A stretch of DNA of 64,000 bases from Klenkia sp. PcliD-1-E. GTDB taxonomy: Bacteria; Actinomycetota; Actinomycetes; Mycobacteriales; Geodermatophilaceae. Positions 44,066 to 52,648 of this stretch are shown here, one piece after another (the first letter of the stretch is position 1; every line of letters starts with the position of its first letter). The stretch is taken from positions 32,466 to 96,465 of the forward strand of contig NZ_JAMXRZ010000003.1 of assembly GCF_024124375.1 (NCBI RefSeq), in the 5' to 3' direction. The notes below the pieces were generated by a model. The model did not search any database. It had not been told where the DNA came from and saw nothing but the letters and a program-made list of their open reading frames with translations. The position numbers were made by a program, and so were the translations under genes.

Positions 44066-45271
44066 GTGGACCCCGCCACCGAAGCCCGCAGGCTCGAGCA
44101 CGACTTCGACCCGGTGCGGCCGGGGGAGACCTTCACCAGCGCGCACGAGGAGTTCGCGCAGCTGCGGCCGCGCTGCCCGCTGGCCCGCAGCCAGGAGTAC
44201 GGGGGTTTCTGGGCCGCGCTGGGCTACGACGAGGTGCTGTCGGTCATCACCGACATCGAGCACTTCACCACCTCACGGCAGAACGCCGTGCCGGCCTTCG
44301 CGTTCACCGGGGTGCGGCCGCCGCTGCACCTGGACCCGCCCGAGCACATTGCCTACCGGCGGGTGATCAACCAGTTCTTCACCCCGCCGCGGATGCGGGC
44401 GCTGGAGCCGCGGGTGCGCGCGGTCGCCGTCCGGCTGCTGGAGCCGCTGCTCGAGCAGCGCACTGTCGACGTGTGCAAGCAGTACGCGCACGTCTTCCCC
44501 GCGCACGTCTTCGCTGAGTTCTTCAACCTGGCCCCGGAGACCTCCGAGGAGATCAAGCGGGTCAGCGGCACCTACGTCGACGCCATCCAGGTGCTCGACC
44601 ACGACACCGTGAAGAGCCTCAGCGGCCGGCTGTACGAGATCGCGCAGGAGATCATCGACGCCCGCGCCGACGGCTCCTTCGACCCGGCCGAGGACCTGAC
44701 CGCCGCGCTGCTGGCGGCCCGGTACGAGGGCGGCCCGCTGCCGGCGCCGATGGTGCTGGGCTGCGTGCGGCAGCTGATCGTCACCGGGATGGTGGCGCCC
44801 AGCGTCTTCACCGGGACGATGTTCGTGCACCTGAGCCGCGACCCCGAGCTGCAGGACCTGCTGCGCGCGCAGCCGCACCGCATCCCGGCCGCGGTCGAGG
44901 AGTTCCTGCGGCTGTACTCGCCCTACCGCGGCATGGCGCGCACCGCCCGCGAGGACGTCGTCCTGTCCGGGCAGCAGCTGCGCCAGCACGACCCGGTCGC
45001 GCTGGTCTACACCTCGGCCAACCGCGACGAGAAGGTCTTCCCCGACGGGGACTCCTTCGTGCTGGACCGGCCCAACATCACCGACCACATCAGCTTCGGC
45101 CGCGGCACGCACAGCTGCCCGGGCGCCCCGCTGGCCCGGATGATGATGCGGCTGACGCTGGAGGAGTTCCTGGCCCGGAGCAGCAGCTTCCGGGTGACCG
45201 AGGAGCCGGAGATGGCGGTCTGGGCGGAGTGGGGCACCCGGTCGGTGCCGCTGGAGATCATCGCCGGCTGA
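44066..45271 (+). CDS. Cytochrome P450 (copy 2) with atypical I-helix
   Basis: 401 aa from a GTG with GGAGGAG six bases upstream. Heme loop FGRGTHSCPGAPLARM near residue 344, Cys near 350; ExxR in VEEFLRLYSPYRG near 280. The I-helix reads LIVTGMVAPSVFTG near 236-249, again without the acid-Thr pair and with the same GMVAP core as copy 1. It shares EYGGFWA (SAYGGFWA in copy 1) and the overall order with copy 1, so the two are paralogues. It is divergent from the transporter operon and probably under the same control. No redox partner gene is adjacent. Confidence 0.92.
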   Translation: MDPATEARRLEHDFDPVRPGETFTSAHEEFAQLRPRCPLARSQEYGGFWAALGYDEVLSVITDIEHFTTSRQNAVPAFAFTGVRPPLHLDPPEHIAYRRVINQFFTPPRMRALEPRVRAVAVRLLEPLLEQRTVDVCKQYAHVFPAHVFAEFFNLAPETSEEIKRVSGTYVDAIQVLDHDTVKSLSGRLYEIAQEIIDARADGSFDPAEDLTAALLAARYEGGPLPAPMVLGCVRQLIVTGMVAPSVFTGTMFVHLSRDPELQDLLRAQPHRIPAAVEEFLRLYSPYRGMARTAREDVVLSGQQLRQHDPVALVYTSANRDEKVFPDGDSFVLDRPNITDHISFGRGTHSCPGAPLARMMMRLTLEEFLARSSSFRVTEEPEMAVWAEWGTRSVPLEIIAG

Positions 45272-45290
45272 CGGGCGCCCCGTCCGGTCT

Positions 45291-45434
45291 TGTCATTGCT
45301 ACGGCGACGACACGGGCGATCGAGCGTCCACACGCATCGTGTTCGACAGTTGTCGTCGTTCAAGCAACGACAAGAATGTGCCGATGCCTGTTGTCGAGGT
45401 CCTCCGGCGGCTATCGTCGCCAGGACGACGACAG
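45291..45434. promoter_or_regulatory. Three HipB-type operator palindromes upstream of hipBA
   Basis: Palindromes built on TTGTCGT/ACGACAA: a clear one with arms at 45350-45356 and 45367-45373; a second, CTATCGTCG...CGACGACAG, at 45411-45434 ending directly at the hipB ribosome site; and a weaker one at 45291-45313. Spacing between the first two clear centres is about 61 bp, close to six helical turns. They are the expected sites for HipB autorepression. Confidence 0.65.
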
Positions 45435-45445
45435 GAGGTGGTGTG

Positions 45446-45739
45446 GTGGCTCTTCCCCGACGCAGGACGGACCGACGCACCGGCAGCCTGGCCGCGGCCG
45501 GCGAGGTCGTCCGGGACCGCCGCCTGCAGCTGGGCCTGACCCAGAGCGACGTCGCCGACCTCTCCGGGGTCGGGCTGTCATCGGTCCGCGCGCTCGAGGC
45601 AGGCAAGGAGTCCGTCGGGCTCTCCATCGCCCTCGACGTCCTCGCTGCCCTCGGTCTCGGGCTGGGCGTGGGTCCGCGACCCGCACTGCTCCGCGCCCCC
45701 GACGTCCTCCTGCTCGACCGGGCCCGGGACCCCCGGTGA
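45446..45739 (+). CDS. hipB: HipB-like antitoxin, XRE-family helix-turn-helix
   Basis: 97 aa from a GTG just after AGGAGGTG; a longer frame to 45290 runs through the operators and is rejected. The HTH is LGLTQSDVADLSGVGLSSVRALEAG (residues ~30-54). It binds DNA and restrains HipA. Its stop overlaps the hipA start (GTGA). Confidence 0.88.
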   Translation: MALPRRRTDRRTGSLAAAGEVVRDRRLQLGLTQSDVADLSGVGLSSVRALEAGKESVGLSIALDVLAALGLGLGVGPRPALLRAPDVLLLDRARDPR

Positions 45740-46941
45740 CCGACCTGCGGGACGTCGCCGTCGCCGACGTCCACAAGGCAGGTCAGCTCGCCGGACAGCT
45801 GACCCGCGACGGCGACGACGTCGTCTTCACCTACAGGCCTGGCTACGACAGCGCTGCGGTCGCGACGACCCTGCCGCTCGGCGCGGAACCGGTCCGAGCG
45901 ACCGCGGGCGCCGTTCCGCCGTTCTTCGCCGGCCTGCTCCCCGAGGGGGCTCGGCTGCAGGCGTTGACGGCCAGCGCCCGGACCTCGACGGACGACCAGC
46001 TCACCCTCCTCCTCCTGGTCGGTGCCGACGCGATCGGCGACGTGCAGGTCGTGCCCGCGGGGGAGGAGCCCCAGGACCCGCCTCCGTTGCTGGACCCGTC
46101 GGCGTCACGGACCGCCGACTTCGCCGCCCTGTTCGAGCGGGCCACCACCCCGGGCGGCCTCGACCGCGTCGCCCTGCCCGGTGTCCAGGTCAAGGTCTCG
46201 GCCGCGGTGGTCTCGACCCCGCTGGGGACCACGGCCGGCCCCGCCATCCTCAAGCTCGACCCACCGGGGTGGCCGAACCTGGTCAGCAACGAGCACTTCT
46301 TCCTCCGCATGGCCGCCGACTGCGGGCTGCTCGTCCCCGAGCACCGGCTGCTGCACGACGCCGGCGGACGGGCTGGCCTGCTGGTCAGCAGGTTCGACCG
46401 GGTGCCCGGCCCGCCTCTCCGTCTGGCGCAGGAGGACGCCTGCCAGGTGCTCGGTCGCTACCCGGCCGCGAAGTACCGGATCTCGATGCAGGAGGCCGCT
46501 CACGGGCTGGCCGGCGTGGTCGAGGACGGCGGCGGGTCCCGACCGCTCGCGCTGCGCCGGATCCTGGAGATCGCTGCGTTCAGCTACTTGATCGGCAACG
46601 GCGACCTGCACGGCAAGAACCTCTCCGTCCGGCAGACCCCGGCCGGGCTGTGGGAGGTCACCCCTGCCTACGACCTGCTCTGCACCCAGCCCTACGCCAG
46701 CTGGTCGGACCCGATGGCCCTGGACCTCTACGGCCGCGCAGGCAAGCTCGGCCGCCGCTGGTGGCTCGACGCGGCGGCCCGCTTCGGGCTGCCGGAACGA
46801 GCCATCACCCGGTCGCTCGACCGCATCGTGGCCGCTGCCGAACCGTGGATCGACCTGGTCGGCGAGATCGGGTTCGACGGACCGACCACCGAGCGGCTGG
46901 CCGGGCTGATCCGGGCGCGCCGGGCCGAGCTCACGACCTGA
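45736..46941 (+). CDS. hipA: HipA-like serine/threonine kinase toxin
   Basis: 401 aa, GTG start overlapping the hipB stop. HipA N-terminal lobe (AVATTLPLGAEPVRA, FFAGLLPEGARLQAL near residue 58), Lys-bearing strand ILKLDPPGWPN near 173, catalytic loop GNGDLHGKNLSV near 290 and metal-binding TPAYDLLC near 310. In E. coli HipA phosphorylates GltX and causes growth arrest. All kinase residues look intact. Confidence 0.9.
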   Translation: MTDLRDVAVADVHKAGQLAGQLTRDGDDVVFTYRPGYDSAAVATTLPLGAEPVRATAGAVPPFFAGLLPEGARLQALTASARTSTDDQLTLLLLVGADAIGDVQVVPAGEEPQDPPPLLDPSASRTADFAALFERATTPGGLDRVALPGVQVKVSAAVVSTPLGTTAGPAILKLDPPGWPNLVSNEHFFLRMAADCGLLVPEHRLLHDAGGRAGLLVSRFDRVPGPPLRLAQEDACQVLGRYPAAKYRISMQEAAHGLAGVVEDGGGSRPLALRRILEIAAFSYLIGNGDLHGKNLSVRQTPAGLWEVTPAYDLLCTQPYASWSDPMALDLYGRAGKLGRRWWLDAAARFGLPERAITRSLDRIVAAAEPWIDLVGEIGFDGPTTERLAGLIRARRAELTT

Positions 46942-46943
46942 GG

Positions 46944-47210
46944 TCACCGACGGTCGGCGATCACCTGTTCGGAGAGCCGGAGGGTCGGGTCGGCGGGTGT
47001 CACCGGTTCGATGGACGACAGCTTCGGCGCCGTCGGCAGCTCGATCACGCCCTCGGCCACCAGCTGCTCGAACGCGCTCCCAGGGTCGACGGGGACGATC
47101 CGCGCGACCGGCGCCCCGTCCTCCGTCACCAGGACGGCGCTGCCGTCGCGGACGAGCGCGAGGTACCGGTCGAGCTCTGCGCGCAATTCGTCGATGTCGA
47201 CGCCGATCAT
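46944..47210 (-). CDS. Phd/YefM-type antitoxin (orphan)
   Basis: 88 aa from the ATG at 47210 with AGGA upstream. IDELRAELDRYLALVRDG and VLVTEDGAPVARIVPV are the Phd-type signature; the C-terminal tail is the toxin-binding part. There is no PIN or Doc toxin next to it: downstream, 2 bp away, is the convergent end of hipA. Confidence 0.8.
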   Translation of the reverse strand: MIGVDIDELRAELDRYLALVRDGSAVLVTEDGAPVARIVPVDPGSAFEQLVAEGVIELPTAPKLSSIEPVTPADPTLRLSEQVIADRR

Positions 47211-47280
47211 GGAGATCCTCCTGGAGTCGATCCATCGAGCCACGAGGCGACAGTCGACGCAACGGGGTAGACCGGACGCC

Positions 47281-48231
47281 GTGCACCGCATCGCGCTCCT
47301 CGACGACCACCAGCACGCCGCCGCCCGCTTCGCCGACTGGTCGCAGCTGCCCGAACCCGCCGAGGTGGTCGCCTTCACCGACTCGGTCACCGGCGACGAC
47401 CTCGTGCGCCGGCTGCGCGGGTTCGACGTCGTGGTGGCGATGCGCGAGCGCTCCGCGTTCCCCCGCCCGGTGCTGGAGCAGCTGACCGACCTGCGGCTGC
47501 TGGTCACCACCGGCATGGGCAACGCCGCCATCGACCTGGACGCCGCCCGCGACCTCGGCATCACCGTGTGCGGCACCGGCATGCACGAGCCGGCCACCGC
47601 CGAGATGACCTGGGCGCTCATCCTCGCCGTCGCCCGCAACGTGCCCGTCGAGGACGCCGCGCTGCGGGCCGGCGGCTGGCAGCACACCGTCGGCCTCGAC
47701 CTGCACGGCGCCACGCTCGGCCTGCTCGGGCTGGGCAAGCTCGGCTCCCGGGTCGCCAAGGTCGGTCTCGCCTTCGGCATGGACGTCGTCGCGTGGAGCG
47801 CGAACCTCACCGACGAGCGCGCGGCCGAGGTCGGTGCCCGGCGGGTCGACCTGGACGACCTGCTGCAGATGTCGGACGTCGTGTCGGTCCACCTCAAGCT
47901 CTCCGACCGCACCCGCGGTCTGCTCGGGGCGCGCGAGCTCGGCCTGCTCAAGCCCACCGCGGTCCTGGTCAACACCAGCCGCGGCCCGATCGTCGACGAG
48001 ACCGCCCTCGTCGAGACGCTGCGCGCCCGCCGCATCCACGGCGCCGGGCTCGACGTCCACGACACCGAGCCGCTGCCGGCCGACCACCCCCTGCGGGAGC
48101 TGCGCACCGCCGTCCTCACCCCGCACCTGGGCTACGTCACGGCCGACACCTTCGAGGTGTTCTGGCCCGAGGCCGTCGAGGACGTCGCCGCCTGGATGCG
48201 CGGCGACCCCGTCCGCGTGCTCACCAGCTGA
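47281..48231 (+). CDS. D-2-hydroxyacid dehydrogenase
   Basis: 316 aa from a GTG. NAD-binding Rossmann motif LLGLGKLGSRVAK near residue 145; catalytic Arg in NTSRGPIVDE near 230, Glu in DVHDTEPLP near 258, His in TPHLGYVT near 280. Family members act on glycerate, phosphoglycerate and similar acids. Its end overlaps the convergent hypothetical gene by 11 bp. Confidence 0.9.
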   Translation: MHRIALLDDHQHAAARFADWSQLPEPAEVVAFTDSVTGDDLVRRLRGFDVVVAMRERSAFPRPVLEQLTDLRLLVTTGMGNAAIDLDAARDLGITVCGTGMHEPATAEMTWALILAVARNVPVEDAALRAGGWQHTVGLDLHGATLGLLGLGKLGSRVAKVGLAFGMDVVAWSANLTDERAAEVGARRVDLDDLLQMSDVVSVHLKLSDRTRGLLGARELGLLKPTAVLVNTSRGPIVDETALVETLRARRIHGAGLDVHDTEPLPADHPLRELRTAVLTPHLGYVTADTFEVFWPEAVEDVAAWMRGDPVRVLTS

Positions 48232-48652
48232 CCCGCGGCAGCGCCGGCACCACCCAGAAGTCAGCGGCGACGTGCACGCTGCAGTCGAGCCCCTCGCGGT
48301 CGCGCAGGATCGACGACAGCGCGGCGACCCAGGCGTGGTCGTCGGGCGTGAGGTGGGCCGGCCCGCGGCGTTCCAGGCACATCGCCAGGTGCAGCTGCTC
48401 CGGCGGGACACCCTCCTGTCCGGCGACCTCGTCGTGCAGCCCGCGCAGGTGACCGATCATGAGCCGGTCGGGCTCGACCGGGATGTCGTCGACGGGCACC
48501 ACCAGCTCGGCCATCGTGCCGTCGGGCAGCAACCAGGCCAGGCACAACGTCCGGGACTCGGGTGCCTTCAACCTCTGGATCAGCCCGCGCCACCGCTGGG
48601 TGAGCGCGCGGGCGTCGGTGACGGGGACGGAGCGGTGCAGGGGAGAGGTCAT
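48221..48652 (-). CDS. Hypothetical protein
   Basis: 143 aa, not recognised. Mixed alpha/beta with LCLAWLLPDGTMAELVVPVDDIP near residue 36 and a C-terminal CSVHVAADFWVVPAL segment. No signal peptide or membrane segment. The ATG at 48652 is preceded by a purine-poor region, so the start is only likely. It is convergent with the 2-hydroxyacid dehydrogenase. Confidence 0.65.
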   Translation of the reverse strand: MTSPLHRSVPVTDARALTQRWRGLIQRLKAPESRTLCLAWLLPDGTMAELVVPVDDIPVEPDRLMIGHLRGLHDEVAGQEGVPPEQLHLAMCLERRGPAHLTPDDHAWVAALSSILRDREGLDCSVHVAADFWVVPALPRVSW

Positions 48653-48739
48653 GGCCGGGAGGGTGCCGCGCCCGGCCGACACGGGGCCTCCGTCGTCCAC
48701 AGGGTGCCGGGCCGTGCACACCCCGGTTGACTCGGCGGC

Positions 48740-49567
48740 ATGCAGACCTTCACCGCGCACGGCGGCCTGACCCTGCCCGCCCTCGGCTTCGGCACCTACC
48801 GGCTCAACGGCGACGCCGGCGTGCACGCGATCGAGCAGGCCATCGACGGGGGCTGGACCCTGCTGGACAGCGCGTTCAACTACGAGAACGAGGGCGCCGT
48901 CGGACGCGCGGTGCGCAACTCCGGACGCCGCGACGAACTGGTCGTCACCTCCAAGCTCCCCGGCCGGCACCACGCCCACGACGAGGCCATCGCCACCATC
49001 GAGGAGAGCCTGTTCCGCACCGGCCTCGACGTCCTCGACCTGTACCTCATCCACTGGCCCAACCCGGGCGTCGACAAGTACGTCGAGGCCTGGGGCGCGC
49101 TCATCGAGGCCCGCGACCGCGGCCTGGTCAAGGCCATCGGCGTCTGCAACTTCGAGCCCGAGCACCTCGACCGGCTGCAGGCCGAGACCGGCGAGCTGCC
49201 GCAGGTCAACCAGATCGAGCTGCACCCCTACTTCCCGCAGGCCGAGCTCCTCGCCTACGGCGCCGAGCACGGCATCATCACCGAGGCCTGGACCCCGCTC
49301 GGCCGCGGCAACGACCTGCTGGAGCACCCCGTCCTCACCGAGATCGCCCGGGCCCACGACGCGACGACGGCGCAGGTCGCCCTCGCCTGGTCCATCGCCC
49401 TCGGCGCGCTCCCACTGCCCAAGGCCGCCTCCCCGCAGCGCCAGGCCGAGAACCTCGCCGCCGCCGACCTGGCCCTCACCGACGACGAGGTCGCCCGGAT
49501 CACCGCCCTGGGCCGCCCCGACGGCCGCACCTACGACCAGGACCCCACCCGGTACGAGGAGTTCTGA
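48740..49567 (+). CDS. Aldo/keto reductase
   Basis: 275 aa. Catalytic tetrad visible: Asp in WTLLDSAFNY with Tyr six residues on (near residues 44-49), Lys in VVTSKLPG near 72, His in LIHWPNP near 105. The C-terminal NADPH-binding loop is LPKAASPQRQAENL near 227. A typical short AKR of the 2,5-diketogluconate reductase type. A perfect terminator hairpin follows the stop. Confidence 0.92.
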   Translation: MQTFTAHGGLTLPALGFGTYRLNGDAGVHAIEQAIDGGWTLLDSAFNYENEGAVGRAVRNSGRRDELVVTSKLPGRHHAHDEAIATIEESLFRTGLDVLDLYLIHWPNPGVDKYVEAWGALIEARDRGLVKAIGVCNFEPEHLDRLQAETGELPQVNQIELHPYFPQAELLAYGAEHGIITEAWTPLGRGNDLLEHPVLTEIARAHDATTAQVALAWSIALGALPLPKAASPQRQAENLAAADLALTDDEVARITALGRPDGRTYDQDPTRYEEF

Positions 49568-49593
49568 CCCGCAGGGGTGAGGCCGGCTCAACC

Positions 49594-49635
49594 GGTGACG
49601 GGCGGGCCCCGATGACGTGGGACCCGCCCGTCACC
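49594..49635 (+). terminator. Hairpin after the aldo/keto reductase gene
   Basis: Perfect 13-bp inverted repeat GGTGACGGGCGGG (49594-49606) and CCCGCCCGTCACC (49623-49635), 27 bp after the stop. Confidence 0.75.
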
Positions 49636-49646
49636 AGGAGCACCCC

Positions 49647-49949
49647 GTGGACCGACCGCACGACACCTTCTCCACCCGCGCCCTGCTGTGGGGTGTGGTG
49701 GCACCGCTGCTGGTCGGCACGTTCGTCCCGCCCCTCGGCGGCCTGGCCGTCGTCTGGCTGATGGTCGGGCTCGCGGCGGTCATGGTGCAGGCCGGCATCG
49801 CCGCTGCCCGCCGCGCCGACCCCGGTGAGGACGACCTGCACGAGGAACTGGCCGCCAGCCTGCCCGTGCCGGTCCCGTCGTCCCGCTGGTGGAACCGCAC
49901 CCTCGAGGACCCCGACGTCGAGGCCGCCCGCGCGGGGAGCTGGGGCTGA
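49647..49949 (+). CDS. Small membrane protein
   Basis: 100 aa from the GTG at 49647. Two hydrophobic segments: ALLWGVVAPLLVGTFVP (residues ~10-26) and LAVVWLMVGLAAVMVQAGIAA (~31-51), then a soluble acidic tail. Unknown role. It lies 50 bp before the SpoIIE-type phosphatase on the same strand. Confidence 0.65.
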   Translation: MDRPHDTFSTRALLWGVVAPLLVGTFVPPLGGLAVVWLMVGLAAVMVQAGIAAARRADPGEDDLHEELAASLPVPVPSSRWWNRTLEDPDVEAARAGSWG

Positions 49950-49998
49950 CCCACCGGTAGGGTCCCTCCCGGAACGCATTCGGGAGGAGGCGGACCGG

Positions 49999-51528
49999 TT
50001 GCTGCAACGCGGGCTCGCCGCACGCATGCTCCTCGCCGGTGCCGTGGTGGTCGTCCTGGCCGTTCTCGCCGGCATCGCCGTCTGGGCCACCCAGCGCGAC
50101 GTGCTCGACGCGCGGGAGCGCCGCGACGGGCTGGGCCGCGCGGCGCAGACCGAGAGCCGGTTGCTCACCGCCTACGTCGACGAGCAGACCGGTCTGCGCG
50201 GCTACCTGCTCTCCGGCGACCCCGGTTTCCTGGCCCCCTACGACCGCTCGGCGGCCGCCGTCCCCGAGCTGACCGATCAGCTGCGGTCCCTCTGGTCCGA
50301 CCTCGACGCACCGCCCGCGCTGGTCGAGGACCTCGACGCCGCGCACGACGCCTGGGCCGAGCACGCCGCCGACCAGATCGACCGCGCCGTCTCCGACGGC
50401 GTCGAGTCGGCCAGCACCGTGGCGCTGGTCGAGCGGGGCCGGGAACGGTTCGACCGGATCCGCTCCGCCGAGCGCGACCTCGACGCGTGGGTCATGGCAG
50501 AGCAGTCCCGCGTCGCCGCCCAGCTCGCGGACCTGCAGGCGCGGTTGGCCGCCCTCGTCGTCGCGACCCTGGTGGCTCTGGTGCTGGTCGCCGGCACCGG
50601 GTGCCTCGTGCTGTGGCGTGCCGTCGGTCGCCCCCTGGGGCGGCTGGCCAGCGCCACCCGTGCCGTCGCCGACGGTGACCTCAGCGCCCCGCTGCCGGCC
50701 GACGGTGCACCCGAGGTGCGGACCCTGGCCGCCGACGTCGGCGCGATGCGGGACCGCCTCACCGCCGACCTGCACGGCACCCAGCAGGCGCTGGACGCCC
50801 TCGACCAGCGCGGACCCGTCGTGGCGGCCCTGCGCGCCGCGCTCGAACCGACCGGGGACGCCGTCGACGGCATCTGCGTGGCCGGCCGCCTCGACCCCGC
50901 CGAGGGCGTGCTGGCCGGGGACTGGTTCGACACCGTCACCCTCCCCGACGGCCGGCTCGGCGTGGTCGTCGGCGACGTCGCCGGGCACGGACCGGAGAGC
51001 GCGGTCTTCGCCCTCCGGCTCAAGCACGGGCTGCGGACGGCGATCCGCACCGGGCTCACGCCAGGGGACGCCCTCGGGGCGGTCTGCGCGCAGCTCGCCG
51101 ACGACCCACCCGGCCGGTTCGCCACCGCGTTCGTCGCCGTCGCCGACCCCACCACCGGCACCGTCGAGCACGCCAACGCCGGCCACCCGTCCGGGCTGGT
51201 GTTCCGCGGCGGGGAACTGCGGTCGGAGCTGGCGACGACCGGGCCGCTGCTGTCGTCGATCGTGCTCGGCCGGACCTGGCGCACCGAGCGCTGCGCGTGG
51301 GGTTCCGGGGACGTGCTGGTGGTGCACACCGACGGGGTCACCGAGGCCCGGGACGCCGCCGGCACCGAGTTCGGCGTCGACGGCATCGTGGCCTCGGTCG
51401 GCGCCACCGGGTCCGACGACGCCCGCAGGATGGTCGACGGCGTGGCCGCGGCGAGCATGCGGTTCGGCGGCAGCGGCCGGCGCAGCGACGACCACACCGT
51501 CGTCTGCCTGCAGCGCACCGCCGGGTGA
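49999..51528 (+). CDS. Membrane SpoIIE/PP2C-type phosphatase with CHASE3 and HAMP
   Basis: 509 aa from a TTG with GGAGGAGG eight bases upstream; the frame is open further 5' but there it overlaps the small membrane protein gene. TM1 is AGAVVVVLAVLAGIAVWA (residues ~14-31). The extracellular part has DEQTGLRGYLLSGDP near 62, the CHASE3 signature. TM2 near 180-200 is followed by HAMP (RPLGRLASATRAVADGDLSAPL). The PP2C domain has GDWFDTVTLPDGRLGVVVGDVAGHG near 310-335 and DGVTEARDAAG near 440. Such RsbU-like phosphatases act on anti-anti-sigma proteins; none is adjacent. Confidence 0.9.
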   Translation: MLQRGLAARMLLAGAVVVVLAVLAGIAVWATQRDVLDARERRDGLGRAAQTESRLLTAYVDEQTGLRGYLLSGDPGFLAPYDRSAAAVPELTDQLRSLWSDLDAPPALVEDLDAAHDAWAEHAADQIDRAVSDGVESASTVALVERGRERFDRIRSAERDLDAWVMAEQSRVAAQLADLQARLAALVVATLVALVLVAGTGCLVLWRAVGRPLGRLASATRAVADGDLSAPLPADGAPEVRTLAADVGAMRDRLTADLHGTQQALDALDQRGPVVAALRAALEPTGDAVDGICVAGRLDPAEGVLAGDWFDTVTLPDGRLGVVVGDVAGHGPESAVFALRLKHGLRTAIRTGLTPGDALGAVCAQLADDPPGRFATAFVAVADPTTGTVEHANAGHPSGLVFRGGELRSELATTGPLLSSIVLGRTWRTERCAWGSGDVLVVHTDGVTEARDAAGTEFGVDGIVASVGATGSDDARRMVDGVAAASMRFGGSGRRSDDHTVVCLQRTAG

Positions 51529-51532
51529 CCGG

Positions 51533-52048
51533 TCAGGTCGCCAGCCAGGTCTCCACCGCGTCGAGGTGGCCGTGGGTCAGGCCGGTCGCGAGGTCCGGCG
51601 CCACGACGTAGACCTGCGGGTTCTCGGCCAGGAACGCCTGGACGTCGTCGGCCTGCAGTGCGAGGTCGTCGTCGATCCACACAGTGCGCCGGTCCGGGTC
51701 CTCCTCGACGACCGCCTTCGCCGCGCCCAGCTTCCACCAGTTCGGCGCCCCGCCCAGGCTGCTCGTGTAGCCCGACGGACCCTCGCCGTCCGGCCGCTCG
51801 TGCACCCGCAACCCCTGCGGCAGGCCCATCGGCTCGGCGAGCATCTCGTCGGCGCGGGACGCCCAAGTGGTCAGCCACTGCAGCTCGACCTTCCCCTCGG
51901 CGTGCCAGTCGGCCAGCCGCGCTGTGACGGTCGGGTCCCAGGAGAGCAGGTAGCCCGCGAACGTGCCGCGCACCCGGTCGGGGGCGTCGCCGCGGTCCAG
52001 GGCGTTGAGCACGCCGTCGACGTCGAGCAGGAGCAGGGGAGGGGCCAC
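51533..52048 (-). CDS. HAD-like hydrolase (Swiss-army-knife RNA-repair-associated type)
   Basis: 171 aa. HAD motif I LLLLDVDGVLNALD at residues ~5-18 and the acidic motif IV WIDDDLALQ near 128. The short length and missing cap fit the HAD proteins related to RNA-repair fusions. It converges on the SpoIIE-type gene with 4 bp between stops. Confidence 0.8.
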   Translation of the reverse strand: MAPPLLLLDVDGVLNALDRGDAPDRVRGTFAGYLLSWDPTVTARLADWHAEGKVELQWLTTWASRADEMLAEPMGLPQGLRVHERPDGEGPSGYTSSLGGAPNWWKLGAAKAVVEEDPDRRTVWIDDDLALQADDVQAFLAENPQVYVVAPDLATGLTHGHLDAVETWLAT

Positions 52049-52102
52049 GGTGGGTTCCTACCGTGCTGGCGCGCCCGTCGCCCACCCGCCAGGGTGTGCG
52101 CC

Positions 52103-52339
52103 ATGGGGAAGCTGATCGCGGTCGTCGTCGTCCTGGTGGTGCTGGTCGTGCTGGTCCGGTCCAACCAGCGGCGCCGGGCCACGGGGCCTACGGCCGGACG
52201 GGGCACCGCCGGCGGCGCCGCCTACGGCGGCAGCACCACGTGGTCCGACGGCGGCGCGGACACCGGGCACCACCACGGCGGGCGCGACGGCGGGGCGGAC
52301 GGCGGTGCGGACGGCGGGGCCGGTGGTGGGGGCGACTGA
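52103..52339 (+). CDS. Small membrane-anchored Gly/His/Asp-rich protein
   Basis: 78 aa. One N-terminal membrane segment (LIAVVVVLVVLVVLV, residues ~4-18) then a low-complexity tail of GGADGGADGG repeats and an HHHGG stretch, which could bind metal. Similar short proteins are common in Actinobacteria without known function. Confidence 0.55.
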   Translation: MGKLIAVVVVLVVLVVLVRSNQRRRATGPTAGRGTAGGAAYGGSTTWSDGGADTGHHHGGRDGGADGGADGGAGGGGD

Positions 52340-52435
52340 TCTCGTGGGCAAGCTCCGTGTCCGGCGTCGCCCGACCCGTTGTGCATGACTGATCTCCATC
52401 AGGCAGGGTGTCCTCTCCACGACGTCTTCGAGAAG

Positions 52436-52627
52436 ATGAGCGCGAGCATGGCGAAGACCGCCACGAGGAAGAAGGTCAAGAAGGCCGAGTCCAAGCTGGA
52501 GAAGCTGGTCGCCAAGATCAAGGGCAGCAGCTCGAAGAAGGAGCGCAAGCGCGCCGAGAAGGCCGCGAAGGCTGCCCGCAAGGACGCAAAGAAGGCCCGC
52601 AAGGCCTGGAAGAAGTCCAAGAAGTAG
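52436..52627 (+). CDS. Lysine-rich small basic protein
   Basis: 63 aa from the ATG at 52436 (an upstream start at 52379 and an internal ATG at 52448 are possible). About 40 percent Lys and a further fifth Ala, in helical repeats such as KKERKRAEKAAKAARK. This is like the Lys/Ala tails of histone-like proteins, but here it stands alone. It probably binds nucleic acid or is an artefact-prone tiny gene. Confidence 0.5.
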   Translation: MSASMAKTATRKKVKKAESKLEKLVAKIKGSSSKKERKRAEKAAKAARKDAKKARKAWKKSKK

Positions 52628-52648
52628 CGCGGGCGCCTGCTCCCGGGC

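Noticed and set aside
46105..48411. 768-codon minus-strand open frame opposite hipA and the 2-hydroxyacid dehydrogenase
   Set aside because: Spans two genes with intact catalytic motifs on the plus strand and the Phd antitoxin in another frame.
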